Source: Oscillospiraceae bacterium (GTDB lineage: Bacteria; Bacillota; Clostridia; Oscillospirales; Acutalibacteraceae). Taken from it: DNA of 64,000 nt. Both the position numbers and the translations under genes were made by a program. Shown piece by piece: positions 8,877-16,652 of the stretch. The notes beneath the pieces are model-generated. The model was not told the DNA's origin and did not search any database. It was given only the letters and a program-made list of their open reading frames with translations. The stretch's first letter is position 1. Each line of letters begins with the position of its first letter. The DNA is taken from NCBI GenBank assembly GCA_015065645.1, contig SVPW01000010.1, positions 1 to 64,000 of the forward strand, read 5' to 3'.

Positions 8877-10838
8877 ATGGCGGAAAAGTTTATTTTACAT
8901 TCAAAATACAGTCCAACAGGTGACCAACCTGAAGCAATAGAAAAACTTGTTGAGGGGATTAATAACGGTGATAAAGAGCAGGTTTTGCTGGGCGTTACAG
9001 GTTCTGGTAAGACATTTACAATGGCTAATATTATCGAGCGTGTTAACCGCCCGACCCTCGTTCTCGCCCACAATAAAACCCTCGCCGCACAGCTTTGCAG
9101 TGAGTTCAGAGAATTCTTCCCGGAAAATGCCGTTGAATACTTCGTGTCCTATTATGATTATTATCAACCTGAGGCATATATTCCCGGCACGGATACTTAT
9201 ATCGAAAAAGATTCTTCAATAAATGATGAAATTGATAAATTGCGACATTCAGCAACTTGTGCTCTATCTGAACGCAGGGATGTAATCATAGTTGCAAGTG
9301 TTTCATGTATATATTCTCTTGGTAATCCGATTGATTATCGTAATATGGTTATATCACTAAGAACAGGTATGCAAAAAGAAAGGGATCAGTTAATTTCAAA
9401 ATTGGTTGATTTGCAATATGAGCGAAACGATATAAACTTTATCCGCAACAAGTTTCGTGTTCGTGGTGATACCGTTGAGATATTTCCCGCTTATTCAAGC
9501 GAAACGGCAATTCGTGTTGAATTTTTTGGTGATGAAATTGACCGTATATGTGAAATGAATCCTCTCACAGGAGAGTTGAAATCCACACTTTCACATATTG
9601 CAATTTATCCTGCGTCACATTACATTGTTCCTCAGGATAAAATGGAACAGGCATTGGCGGAGCTTCGCCGTGAAATGGAAGAAAGGGTAGAGACATTTAC
9701 AAATGAGGGCAAGCTGATTGAGGCACAGCGTATTCGTCAAAGAACAGAATACGATATTGAAATGCTTCGTGAAATTGGTATATGTAAAGGGATTGAAAAC
9801 TATTCAAGGGTACTATCAGGCAGAGAACCTGGGAGCACACCGTCTACATTGCTTGATTATTTTCCTGACGATTTTCTGTTATTTGTAGATGAATCTCATG
9901 TTACATTGCCTCAGGTAAGAGGAATGTTCGGTGGAGATAGAGCAAGAAAAGAAAATCTTGTTGAATATGGTTTTAGATTACCATCATCTTTTGATAATAG
10001 ACCGCTTAATTTTGATGAATTTTATAGCCATATTAATCAGGCTGTTTTTGTTTCAGCAACACCTGGAGAATTTGAGCGTGATAGAGCAGCGTCAATCGTT
10101 GAACAGGTGATTCGCCCTACCGGTCTTCTTGATCCTCCTGTTTCTGTAAGACCGAGTGACGGTCAAATAGATGATTTGATTTCTGAAATTAATATTAGAA
10201 CAGAGCGTGGAGAAAGGGTACTTGTTACTACGCTTACTAAAAAGATGGCAGAGGATTTAACAGAATATCTTGAGAATGTTTCCATAAAAGTGCGTTATAT
10301 GCATTTTGATATTGATACTATTGAACGAATGGAAATAATCCGTGATTTACGTCTTGGTGAATTTGATGTTCTTGTTGGAATCAACCTGCTTCGTGAAGGA
10401 CTTGATATTCCTGAGGTTTCACTTGTAGCAATTCTTGATGCAGATAAAGAGGGATTTTTACGCAGTGAAACATCACTTGTTCAAACTATAGGCCGTGCTG
10501 CAAGAAATGCAAACGGACAGGTAATAATGTATGCCGATTGTGTAACCAAATCTATGGAAAATGCTATCCGTGAAACCGAACGCCGTCGTGCAATTCAGCA
10601 AAGCTATAACGAAGAACATGGTATCATTCCAAAAACTATCGTTAAGGATGTTCACGATATTATAGAAATAGGTCAAAAGGTAGAAAAGGATAAAAGTATT
10701 TCTAAAATGTCAAAAATGGAGCGTGAAGCTGAAATTAAACGCTTAACAAATGAGATGAAGCAGGCTGCAAAAATACTTGAATTTGAGCATGCGGCATATC
10801 TTCGTGATAAAATTGAAAAATTGCGTAAAGGCAAATAA
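8877..10838 (+). CDS. uvrB: Excinuclease ABC subunit B
   Basis: Damage-verification helicase subunit of nucleotide excision repair. The sequence has Walker A GVTGSGKT (near residue 39), the beta-hairpin region [20 protein letters not shown] (near residue 93), DESHVTLPQ (motif II), helicase motifs [18 protein letters not shown] and QTIGRAARN, and a C-terminal UVR motif that contacts UvrC. The 653 aa are full length. The ATG follows AAGGAGTGAGAAT. uvrA and uvrC are not in the window. No SOS box of the GAAC-N4-GTTC type is visible in the 42 bases upstream, so LexA control, if any, would act further up. Confidence 0.97.
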   Translation: MAEKFILHSKYSPTGDQPEAIEKLVEGINNGDKEQVLLGVTGSGKTFTMANIIERVNRPTLVLAHNKTLAAQLCSEFREFFPENAVEYFVSYYDYYQPEAYIPGTDTYIEKDSSINDEIDKLRHSATCALSERRDVIIVASVSCIYSLGNPIDYRNMVISLRTGMQKERDQLISKLVDLQYERNDINFIRNKFRVRGDTVEIFPAYSSETAIRVEFFGDEIDRICEMNPLTGELKSTLSHIAIYPASHYIVPQDKMEQALAELRREMEERVETFTNEGKLIEAQRIRQRTEYDIEMLREIGICKGIENYSRVLSGREPGSTPSTLLDYFPDDFLLFVDESHVTLPQVRGMFGGDRARKENLVEYGFRLPSSFDNRPLNFDEFYSHINQAVFVSATPGEFERDRAASIVEQVIRPTGLLDPPVSVRPSDGQIDDLISEINIRTERGERVLVTTLTKKMAEDLTEYLENVSIKVRYMHFDIDTIERMEIIRDLRLGEFDVLVGINLLREGLDIPEVSLVAILDADKEGFLRSETSLVQTIGRAARNANGQVIMYADCVTKSMENAIRETERRRAIQQSYNEEHGIIPKTIVKDVHDIIEIGQKVEKDKSISKMSKMEREAEIKRLTNEMKQAAKILEFEHAAYLRDKIEKLRKGK

Positions 10839-10844
10839 ATTTTT

Positions 10845-10878
10845 AAACCGTCAAAACTGTTAATTTTGGCGGTTTTTG
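10845..10878 (+). terminator. Rho-independent terminator after uvrB
   Basis: AAACCGTCAAAA pairs with TTTTGGCGGTTT (12 bp including one G-T pair), followed by TTTTTG. Confidence 0.8.
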
Positions 10879-10934
10879 TACTTTTATTCGGCATTTAGCT
10901 TATAAGATGCAATTGTGATTTTACGAAATTCACA

Positions 10935-10970
10935 AAAATAATCAAAATCGTTAATAATTTTGATTATTTT
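10935..10970. promoter_or_regulatory. Perfect 14-bp inverted repeat abutting the sigma-gene promoter
   Basis: AAAATAATCAAAAT and ATTTTGATTATTTT are perfect reverse complements separated by 8 bases, and the repeat ends one base before the -35 hexamer. It could be an operator or an AT-rich stem-loop. Confidence 0.55.
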
Positions 10971-10971
10971 C

Positions 10972-11000
10972 TTGACATTCGTTTTGATTTAAGGTATTAT
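10972..11000 (+). promoter_or_regulatory. Strong SigA-type promoter for the sigma factor gene
   Basis: Consensus TTGACA and TATTAT are separated by exactly 17 bases, about 40 bases before the ATG at 11041. Confidence 0.8.
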
Positions 11001-11040
11001 ATTTTTAAAGTTTGTTAAGATGTTATATCTTGGAGCGTAA

Positions 11041-11607
11041 ATGAGCATTAGTTTTGTAGGAAATTACGGAAAAATGTCGGATGATGACATTATTGAACAT
11101 ATTAATAACGGTAATTCAACCTGTTTGCAAATATTAATTTCTCGCTATATGCCGTTGGTTCGCAAATATGCTGTTCGTTTTTCAAAAACGCCCAATGATA
11201 TTGAAGACCTCATACAAGATGGTTTGATTGCTCTATATTCGGCTGTTCGGCATTATCGTACCGGACAGGCTTCTTTTGCTACATTTGCTTCACTGTGTAT
11301 CAGGCGTGCCCTTATAGGTGAGCATCGTGCTGCGGGGCGTAAACGCCGTATTCCGCCGGAACTTGTGTCGTCCTTGAACGATAGTGTTAATATTGTGGAT
11401 TCTAAAGACCCGGAATCAATTTTGCTTGAAAAAGAAAGCCTTAAAAAGCTCACGGATACAATTAAGCTTGAGCTTTCTTCTCTTGAATACCGTGTTTTGT
11501 CCGCTTTTTTATCCGGCAAAAGTTATGAGCAGATATCTAAAACACTTGGAATAACCCAAAAATCTGTTGATAATGCGCTTAGGCGCATCAGAAGCAAATT
11601 GAAATAA
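11041..11607 (+). CDS. SigH/Spo0H-like RNA polymerase sigma factor
   Basis: Sigma-70 family protein of 188 aa. Region 2 covers about residues 20-95: MPLVRKYAVRFS, then DIEDLIQDGLIALYSAVRHY (core binding and -10 recognition), then FATFASLCIRRAL. Region 4 is a C-terminal helix-turn-helix (SYEQISKTLGITQKSVDNALRRIRSKLK) for -35 recognition. The lack of a long N-terminus and the spacing fit the SigH/Spo0H branch, which in sporulating Firmicutes drives early sporulation and transition-state genes. It is monocistronic, with a consensus promoter, an adjacent inverted repeat and its own terminator. Assignment to SigH rather than another small sigma is probable, not certain. Confidence 0.8.
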   Translation: MSISFVGNYGKMSDDDIIEHINNGNSTCLQILISRYMPLVRKYAVRFSKTPNDIEDLIQDGLIALYSAVRHYRTGQASFATFASLCIRRALIGEHRAAGRKRRIPPELVSSLNDSVNIVDSKDPESILLEKESLKKLTDTIKLELSSLEYRVLSAFLSGKSYEQISKTLGITQKSVDNALRRIRSKLK

Positions 11608-11617
11608 TCACATTATC

Positions 11618-11636
11618 AGCGGAAAATCCGCTTTTA
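11618..11636 (+). terminator. Rho-independent terminator after the sigma gene
   Basis: AGCGGA-AAA-TCCGCT hairpin (6 bp) followed by TTTT. It separates the sigma gene from the tRNA-like element downstream. Confidence 0.75.
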
Positions 11637-11643
11637 ATAATAT

Positions 11644-11708
11644 GCCCATGTAGCTTAATGAGCAGAGCGTTGAAACCAAAGGTGTCGGTGCGATTCCGTC
11701 CGGGGCTA
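11644..11708 (+). ncRNA. tRNA-like element lacking a normal anticodon arm
   Basis: About 65 bases that read like a tRNA with its middle removed. TAGCTTAATGAGCAGAGC matches a tRNA D arm (GCTT pairs with GAGC, 8-base loop with A at both ends). A T-arm-like hairpin follows (GTCGG, seven-base loop TGCGATT, CCGTC, one mismatch). GCCC at the 5' end can pair with GGGC at the 3' end. Between the D and T arms only 15 bases remain instead of about 22-23; they can form only a tiny hairpin (TTG/CAA or ACC/GGT). No 3' CCA is encoded. It lies 28 bases before the start codon of a zinc-ribbon gene and after a terminator, so it may be a 5' leader of that gene, a pseudo-tRNA or a small RNA. Function unknown. 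Confidence 0.5.
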
Positions 11709-11736
11709 AATAAACCAAACAAGAGAGGTACTAAAG

Positions 11737-12030
11737 ATGTTTGAAGACAAGACGTTAGTTTGCAAAGATTGCGGCGAGGAGTTCGTATTCTCTGCAAGAG
11801 AGCAGGAATTTTACGAGTCCAAAGGCTTTGTAAACGAGCCACAGCGCTGTAAGCCTTGCCGTGATAAGCGCAAGAACGCTGCCAGAGCTCCCCGTGAAAT
11901 GCACGAAGCAACTTGTGCTGCTTGCGGTGGTGTAGCACGCATTCCTTTTGTTCCGCGTGATGATCGTCCGGTATATTGCAGCGAATGCTTTGCAAAGATG
12001 AAGGAAGAAGAGACTGTTACAGAAGAATAA
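11737..12030 (+). CDS. Small double zinc-ribbon protein (zf_Tbcl / CxxC-x17-CxxC type)
   Basis: A 97-aa protein with two zinc-binding modules. The first has CKDC near residue 11 and CKPC near residue 39. The second is CAAC, exactly 17 residues, then CSEC, the spacing that defines the CxxC-x17-CxxC family. The C-terminus is acidic. Function is unknown; the family is widespread in Clostridia. Codon choice is strikingly different from its neighbours, with many C- and G-ending codons (AAG, GAG, TAC, CGC), which suggests very high expression. The start is ATG behind GAGAGG. A strong terminator follows directly, so it is a single-gene unit, possibly sharing its transcript with the tRNA-like element. 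Confidence 0.85.
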   Translation: MFEDKTLVCKDCGEEFVFSAREQEFYESKGFVNEPQRCKPCRDKRKNAARAPREMHEATCAACGGVARIPFVPRDDRPVYCSECFAKMKEEETVTEE

Positions 12031-12040
12031 TTAGGTCTTT

Positions 12041-12068
12041 AAGCCGTCTGTGTAAGACGGCTTTTTTC
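12041..12068 (+). terminator. Rho-independent terminator after the zinc-ribbon gene
   Basis: AAGCCGTCT pairs perfectly with AGACGGCTT (9 bp, 5-base loop), followed by TTTTTCTTTT. Confidence 0.9.
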
Positions 12069-12101
12069 TTTTATAAAAATATTATTTTTTTATTTTTTCT
12101 A

Positions 12102-12130
12102 TTGCACAAAAATCTATTATATTGTATAAT
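12102..12130 (+). promoter_or_regulatory. SigA-type promoter for the miaB operon
   Basis: TTGCAC and TATAAT with a 17-base spacer, 35 bases before the TTG start of miaB. Confidence 0.75.
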
Positions 12131-12164
12131 AAATTGATTAACTGTGTTTAAAGGAGTAATTTAC

Positions 12165-13565
12165 TTGTTTGAAATAAATCGTAACTTTAGCAATTCTCCG
12201 GAGCAAATGGAATTTGCGTTGCGTGTAAGCACAATTTTAAAAAATAAATACAGTCAAAAACCTCGTGCTTTGGTTATCACTTACGGATGCCAACAAAATG
12301 TAAGTGATTCTGAACGATTAAAGGGTATGCTTTCTCTTATGGGTTATGATTTTACCGAAACTCCCGATGAAGCGGATTTGATTTTGTATAATACCTGTGC
12401 AGTACGTGGCCATGCTGAAGATAGAGTTTATGGCAATGTTGGTGCGATGAAGCATTATAAACGCCGTAACCCTGATATGATACTTGCCGTATGTGGTTGT
12501 ATGGCTCAGCAGGATATTGTTGTAAAGCGTTTTAGGACAAGCTATCCGTATGTGAACCTTGTTTTTGGAACTCAGGTGCAGCACCGTTTGCCGGAGTTTA
12601 TATATCGTTGTCTTTCCGGTGAGCGTGTATATGAAACAACGCTTGATAATGGTGAAATTATTGAGGATGTACCTCTTCGCCGTGATGGTACTTTAAAAGG
12701 TTGGCTTCCTGTAATGTATGGTTGCAATAATTTCTGCACATACTGCATTGTACCGTATGTAAGAGGCAGGGAACGATCCCGCAAACCTGAGGAGATAATT
12801 AACGAAGCTAAAGAAATGGTATCTTCAGGATTTAAAGAAATAACTCTTTTGGGACAAAATGTTAATTCCTATGGAAAAGGTCTTGATAAGCAAATAAATT
12901 TTGCAGAGCTTTTGCGTGAAATCAATGCAATAGATGGTGATTTTAGAATCAGGTTTATGACCTCGCATCCAAAAGATTGCACATTAGAACTGCTTGATGC
13001 AATAAAGGATTGTGAAAAGGTAGTAAAACATCTTCATTTGCCATTCCAAAGCGGTAGTGACCGTATATTAAAAGCAATGAATCGTCATTATGACAGTGCT
13101 TCTTATTTAAAGCTTATAGATGCCGCACGAGAGCGTATGCCTGATATTGCTATTACAAGTGATATAATCGTAGGATTCCCGGGTGAAACCTATGAGGATT
13201 TTTCTAAAACGGTTGAACTTGTAAAAAAAGTGAAGTTTACATCACTTTTCACATTTATTTTCTCCCCTAGAAACGGCACGCCTGCTGCCGATATGGAAGA
13301 CCCCGTTTCCCGTGAAGAAAAAGGGCGTTGGTTTAGTGAGCTTTTAAAAGTTCAGGAAACAATTACCGCAAATAATCTTAAAGTAATGGTAGGAAAACAA
13401 TACCGTGTACTTTGCGATGGACAAAGTGAACGTGAAGGTTATTTGTTAGGTCATACAGACGGAAATGTTTCTGTAGAATTTGAGGGCGATTTATCACTTG
13501 TGGGTAAATTGTGTCAGGTTCGGATTGATTCGTATTCAAATGTACTTACAGGTACTTTAGTTTAA
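12165..13565 (+). CDS. miaB: tRNA-2-methylthio-N6-dimethylallyladenosine synthase
   Basis: Radical-SAM methylthiotransferase that converts i6A37 to ms2i6A37 in tRNAs reading UNN codons. The UPF0004 domain holds three cluster cysteines (ITYGCQQN, NTCAVRGHAEDR, VCGCMAQ). The radical-SAM motif is CNNFCTYCIVPYVRGRERSR, and a C-terminal TRAM domain binds RNA. I place the start at TTG 12165, 8 bases after AAGGAG; an upstream in-frame GTG at 12144 would put the ribosome binding site inside the gene. This gives 466 aa. It acts after MiaA, encoded 6 kb downstream in the same run of genes. The order miaB-ricA-mutS-mutL follows B. subtilis ymcB-ymcA-(cotE)-mutS-mutL. Confidence 0.96.
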   Translation: MFEINRNFSNSPEQMEFALRVSTILKNKYSQKPRALVITYGCQQNVSDSERLKGMLSLMGYDFTETPDEADLILYNTCAVRGHAEDRVYGNVGAMKHYKRRNPDMILAVCGCMAQQDIVVKRFRTSYPYVNLVFGTQVQHRLPEFIYRCLSGERVYETTLDNGEIIEDVPLRRDGTLKGWLPVMYGCNNFCTYCIVPYVRGRERSRKPEEIINEAKEMVSSGFKEITLLGQNVNSYGKGLDKQINFAELLREINAIDGDFRIRFMTSHPKDCTLELLDAIKDCEKVVKHLHLPFQSGSDRILKAMNRHYDSASYLKLIDAARERMPDIAITSDIIVGFPGETYEDFSKTVELVKKVKFTSLFTFIFSPRNGTPAADMEDPVSREEKGRWFSELLKVQETITANNLKVMVGKQYRVLCDGQSEREGYLLGHTDGNVSVEFEGDLSLVGKLCQVRIDSYSNVLTGTLV

Positions 13566-13591
13566 ATTATATTTTGAAAGGAAAATTTATT

Positions 13592-13999
13592 ATGACTATT
13601 TTGGAAGCTTCAAGAAAATTAGGTGCTGCTATTCAGCAGGATGAGCGTTTTATTCGTTATGCAAAGGCTAAAATTGCTAATGATACCGATGAAACACTTC
13701 AAAAAAATATTGGAGAGTTTAATGTTACCCGTATGGAACTTGACCGTGTTGCAAACGAAGAAGTTCGTGATGAGGAAAAGGTTCGTGAGCTTAACGAAAA
13801 ATTACGCAGTATTTATGCTGAGGTAATGTCAAGCTCGGTTATGGCTGAGTATAATGCTGCAAAGTCTGATCTTGACCGTATGCTTAATGATATTAATAGT
13901 GTAATAATGCAGTGTGTTGAGGGTGCCGTACCTGAAACATGTGAGCCTGAGCAGCCTTCATGCACAGGAAGCTGCAGTACTTGTGGCGGTTGCCATTAA
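13592..13999 (+). CDS. ricA: YlbF/YmcA (RicA-like) family protein with cysteine-rich tail
   Basis: A 135-aa helical protein of the YlbF/YmcA family. In B. subtilis RicA (YmcA) works with RicF and RicT to assist RNase Y in mRNA maturation, and the complex carries [4Fe-4S] clusters. The body is all helix with heptad-like E/R/L residues; the last 20 residues hold five cysteines (ETCEPEQPSCTGSC, then STCGGCH), suitable as cluster ligands. The start is ATG 13592 behind GAAAGGAAA; the upstream in-frame TTG at 13574 precedes that site. Position directly after miaB favours RicA over YlbF, but the two are close relatives. Confidence 0.8.
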   Translation: MTILEASRKLGAAIQQDERFIRYAKAKIANDTDETLQKNIGEFNVTRMELDRVANEEVRDEEKVRELNEKLRSIYAEVMSSSVMAEYNAAKSDLDRMLNDINSVIMQCVEGAVPETCEPEQPSCTGSCSTCGGCH

Positions 14000-14037
14000 T
14001 TGTAATATTTTCATTTTAGGTAATGGGAGGAATTGGT

Positions 14038-16635
14038 GTGGCAGAGCTTTCGCCGATGATGCGCCAATATTATGAAATAAAACAGCAACATGAGGACTGT
14101 ATTCTTTTTTACCGTGTGGGTGATTTTTACGAGATGTTTTTTGATGATGCTGAAAAAGCATCTCAAGAGCTTGATCTTGTTCTCACAGGTAAAGAGTGCG
14201 GTCTTGAAAAGCGTGCACCGATGTGTGGTGTTCCTTTTCATAGCTGTGATAATTATATTGCCCGCTTGGTTTCAAAAGGTTATAAGGTTGCTATTTGTGA
14301 GCAAACTGAGGACCCTGCCAAAGCCAAGGGTCTTGTTCGCCGTGATGTAGTTAGAATTATTACACCCGGTACAGTTATTGAAGACACTATGCTGGATGAA
14401 TCCAAAAACAATTATCTTGCGGCACTATCGCTAAAAAATGGTGTGGCAGGTCTTTGTTTTACTGATGCATCCACAGGTGAGGGTAATATTACTGAAATTA
14501 GCGGCGATGACCTTGAAACACGTGTATGCGATGAAATTATGCGTTTTTCTCCCAGTGAATTACTTGTTGATAATTCAGTTGATTCAAACCCAAAGCTTTC
14601 TTTATTTTTAAAGGAAAGCTTTATGGGTACATTAACTGTAACAACCAAAGAAAATTTTGATATTTCTGCTACTGAACAATTACTTTTGAAGCATTTTTCT
14701 GTTATTAGCGTTGAAAATTTGGGTATAAATAGTGGTAGTGCGGCACAAAGTGCTCTTGGTGCTGTTATTAAGTATTTGTATGAAACAGGTGTAAACGGCA
14801 GTATTTCCGTAAATCATGTCAATGTTTATAACGATGCACAGTATATGCGTTTGGAAATGACTGCCGTGCGTAATTTAGAGCTATGTGAAACAATGCGTTC
14901 AAAATCCAAAAAAGGTTCGCTTTTATGGGTACTTGATAAAACCAAGACCGCAATGGGAAAACGGCTTATTCGTGCTTGGGTTGAACAACCATTACTTTCA
15001 ATTAATGAAATTATTTTGCGTCAAAATGCATTGGAAGAATTATGTTCAAATACAATATTGCGTTGTGAAGCAGTTGAATATATGAATGGTATTCGTGATA
15101 TTGAACGGCTTATGACCCGCATTGTTTACGGCAGTGCATCTGCAAGGGAGCTTGTAACTCTTGCGGATACCGCAAGAAAATTTTCTCCTATAAAGGCTTT
15201 ACTTGACCAAAGTAGCAGCAGAATGATTAAAATAATTCATGACGATATTGACCCCCTTGAAGAAATAGTTTCTCTTATTGACCGTGCGATAGACGATCAA
15301 CCTCCTACAACAGTAAGGGAGGGTGGTATGATTCGTAAAGGCTATAATGAACAGGTGGATCAGCTTCGTTTAGATATGAATAACGGAACAGGATATTTAA
15401 CCGATATTGAAAATCGTGAGCGTGAGCGTACAGGAATAAAAAATCTGCGTGTTCGTTATAATAAGGTTTTCGGTTATTATATTGAGGTTACAAATTCTTT
15501 CCTTGATAAGGTGCCTGAGGATTATATCAGAAAACAAACTCTTACAAACTGTGAGCGTTTTATTACCGATGAGCTTAAAAAGCTTGAAATGCGTGTTCTT
15601 ACCGCTAAAGACCGTGTTGTTCAGCTTGAATACGAACTTTTTGATGAGGTTAGAAAAGCGGCTGCGGCACAAATTTTGCGTTTCCAAAAAACAGCAGGTG
15701 CTATTGCTCGTTTGGATGTTTTGTGTTCTCTCTCTCAGGTGGCTGTTGATAATAATTATTGCAGACCACTTATTGATAACAGTGGTATAATTAATATTAA
15801 GGGTGGGCGTCATCCTGTTGTAGAACAGGTAATTAAAAGTCCTTTTGTTTCAAATGATACAGTTCTTGATAACTCTGATAACCGTTGTGCGATTATTACA
15901 GGACCTAATATGGCAGGTAAATCTACATATATGCGCCAGGTTGCATTAATTACGCTTATGGCACAAATCGGTTCTTTTGTTCCTGCTCAAATGGCACAAA
16001 TCGGTATTGTTGATGCAATTTTCACCCGTGTTGGGGCTTCTGATGATTTAGCATCGGGACAATCTACCTTTATGGTTGAAATGAGTGAGGTTGCGGATAT
16101 TCTTAAAAACGCAACTAAAAACAGCCTGCTTATTTTAGATGAGATAGGCAGAGGCACATCCACCTATGATGGTATGTCTATTGCACGAGCTGTTTTGGAA
16201 TTTGTTGCGGATAAGCGTAAGCTTGGAGCAAAAGCACTTTTTGCAACCCACTATCATGAGCTTACAGAAATGGAAAATGAATTACAGGGTGTTAAAAATT
16301 ATAATATTGCCGTTAAAAAACGTGGCGATGATATTATTTTCTTGCGCCGAATAGTGCCCGGTGGTGCTGATGACAGCTATGGTATTGAAGTTGCAAAGCT
16401 TAGTGGCATACCTGATTCTGTTATAAAGCGTGCTAAAGCAATTTTAAAGCAAACCATTGAGGAAGGTGTTGTAACCTATAAAACGGTTGCTTCATCAGAT
16501 GCTCAGTTGCCTATAGAAATTCAGGGTGCTACTGAAATTTTGCGTGAATTACAGATGATTGATGTTAATACTCTTACACCGATTGAGGCAATGGGAATAT
16601 TATTTGACCTCGCCAATAAGGCGAAATCTATTTAA
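14038..16635 (+). CDS. mutS: DNA mismatch repair protein MutS
   Basis: Mismatch recognition ATPase. The N-terminal mismatch-binding loop has the Phe-x-Glu motif in DFYEMFFDDA (near residues 32-41), followed by connector, lever and clamp domains. The ATPase has Walker A GPNMAGKSTYMRQ, Walker B LLILDEIGRGTSTYDG and the ATHYHEL switch. I choose GTG at 14038 as the start because GGGAGG ends 7 bases before it; the in-frame ATG at 14023 would lie upstream of that site. This gives 865 aa, normal for bacterial MutS1. It forms a pair with mutL, 17 bases downstream. Confidence 0.97.
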   Translation: MAELSPMMRQYYEIKQQHEDCILFYRVGDFYEMFFDDAEKASQELDLVLTGKECGLEKRAPMCGVPFHSCDNYIARLVSKGYKVAICEQTEDPAKAKGLVRRDVVRIITPGTVIEDTMLDESKNNYLAALSLKNGVAGLCFTDASTGEGNITEISGDDLETRVCDEIMRFSPSELLVDNSVDSNPKLSLFLKESFMGTLTVTTKENFDISATEQLLLKHFSVISVENLGINSGSAAQSALGAVIKYLYETGVNGSISVNHVNVYNDAQYMRLEMTAVRNLELCETMRSKSKKGSLLWVLDKTKTAMGKRLIRAWVEQPLLSINEIILRQNALEELCSNTILRCEAVEYMNGIRDIERLMTRIVYGSASARELVTLADTARKFSPIKALLDQSSSRMIKIIHDDIDPLEEIVSLIDRAIDDQPPTTVREGGMIRKGYNEQVDQLRLDMNNGTGYLTDIENRERERTGIKNLRVRYNKVFGYYIEVTNSFLDKVPEDYIRKQTLTNCERFITDELKKLEMRVLTAKDRVVQLEYELFDEVRKAAAAQILRFQKTAGAIARLDVLCSLSQVAVDNNYCRPLIDNSGIINIKGGRHPVVEQVIKSPFVSNDTVLDNSDNRCAIITGPNMAGKSTYMRQVALITLMAQIGSFVPAQMAQIGIVDAIFTRVGASDDLASGQSTFMVEMSEVADILKNATKNSLLILDEIGRGTSTYDGMSIARAVLEFVADKRKLGAKALFATHYHELTEMENELQGVKNYNIAVKKRGDDIIFLRRIVPGGADDSYGIEVAKLSGIPDSVIKRAKAILKQTIEEGVVTYKTVASSDAQLPIEIQGATEILRELQMIDVNTLTPIEAMGILFDLANKAKSI

Positions 16636-16652
16636 TATAAGGGAGTGAAATT

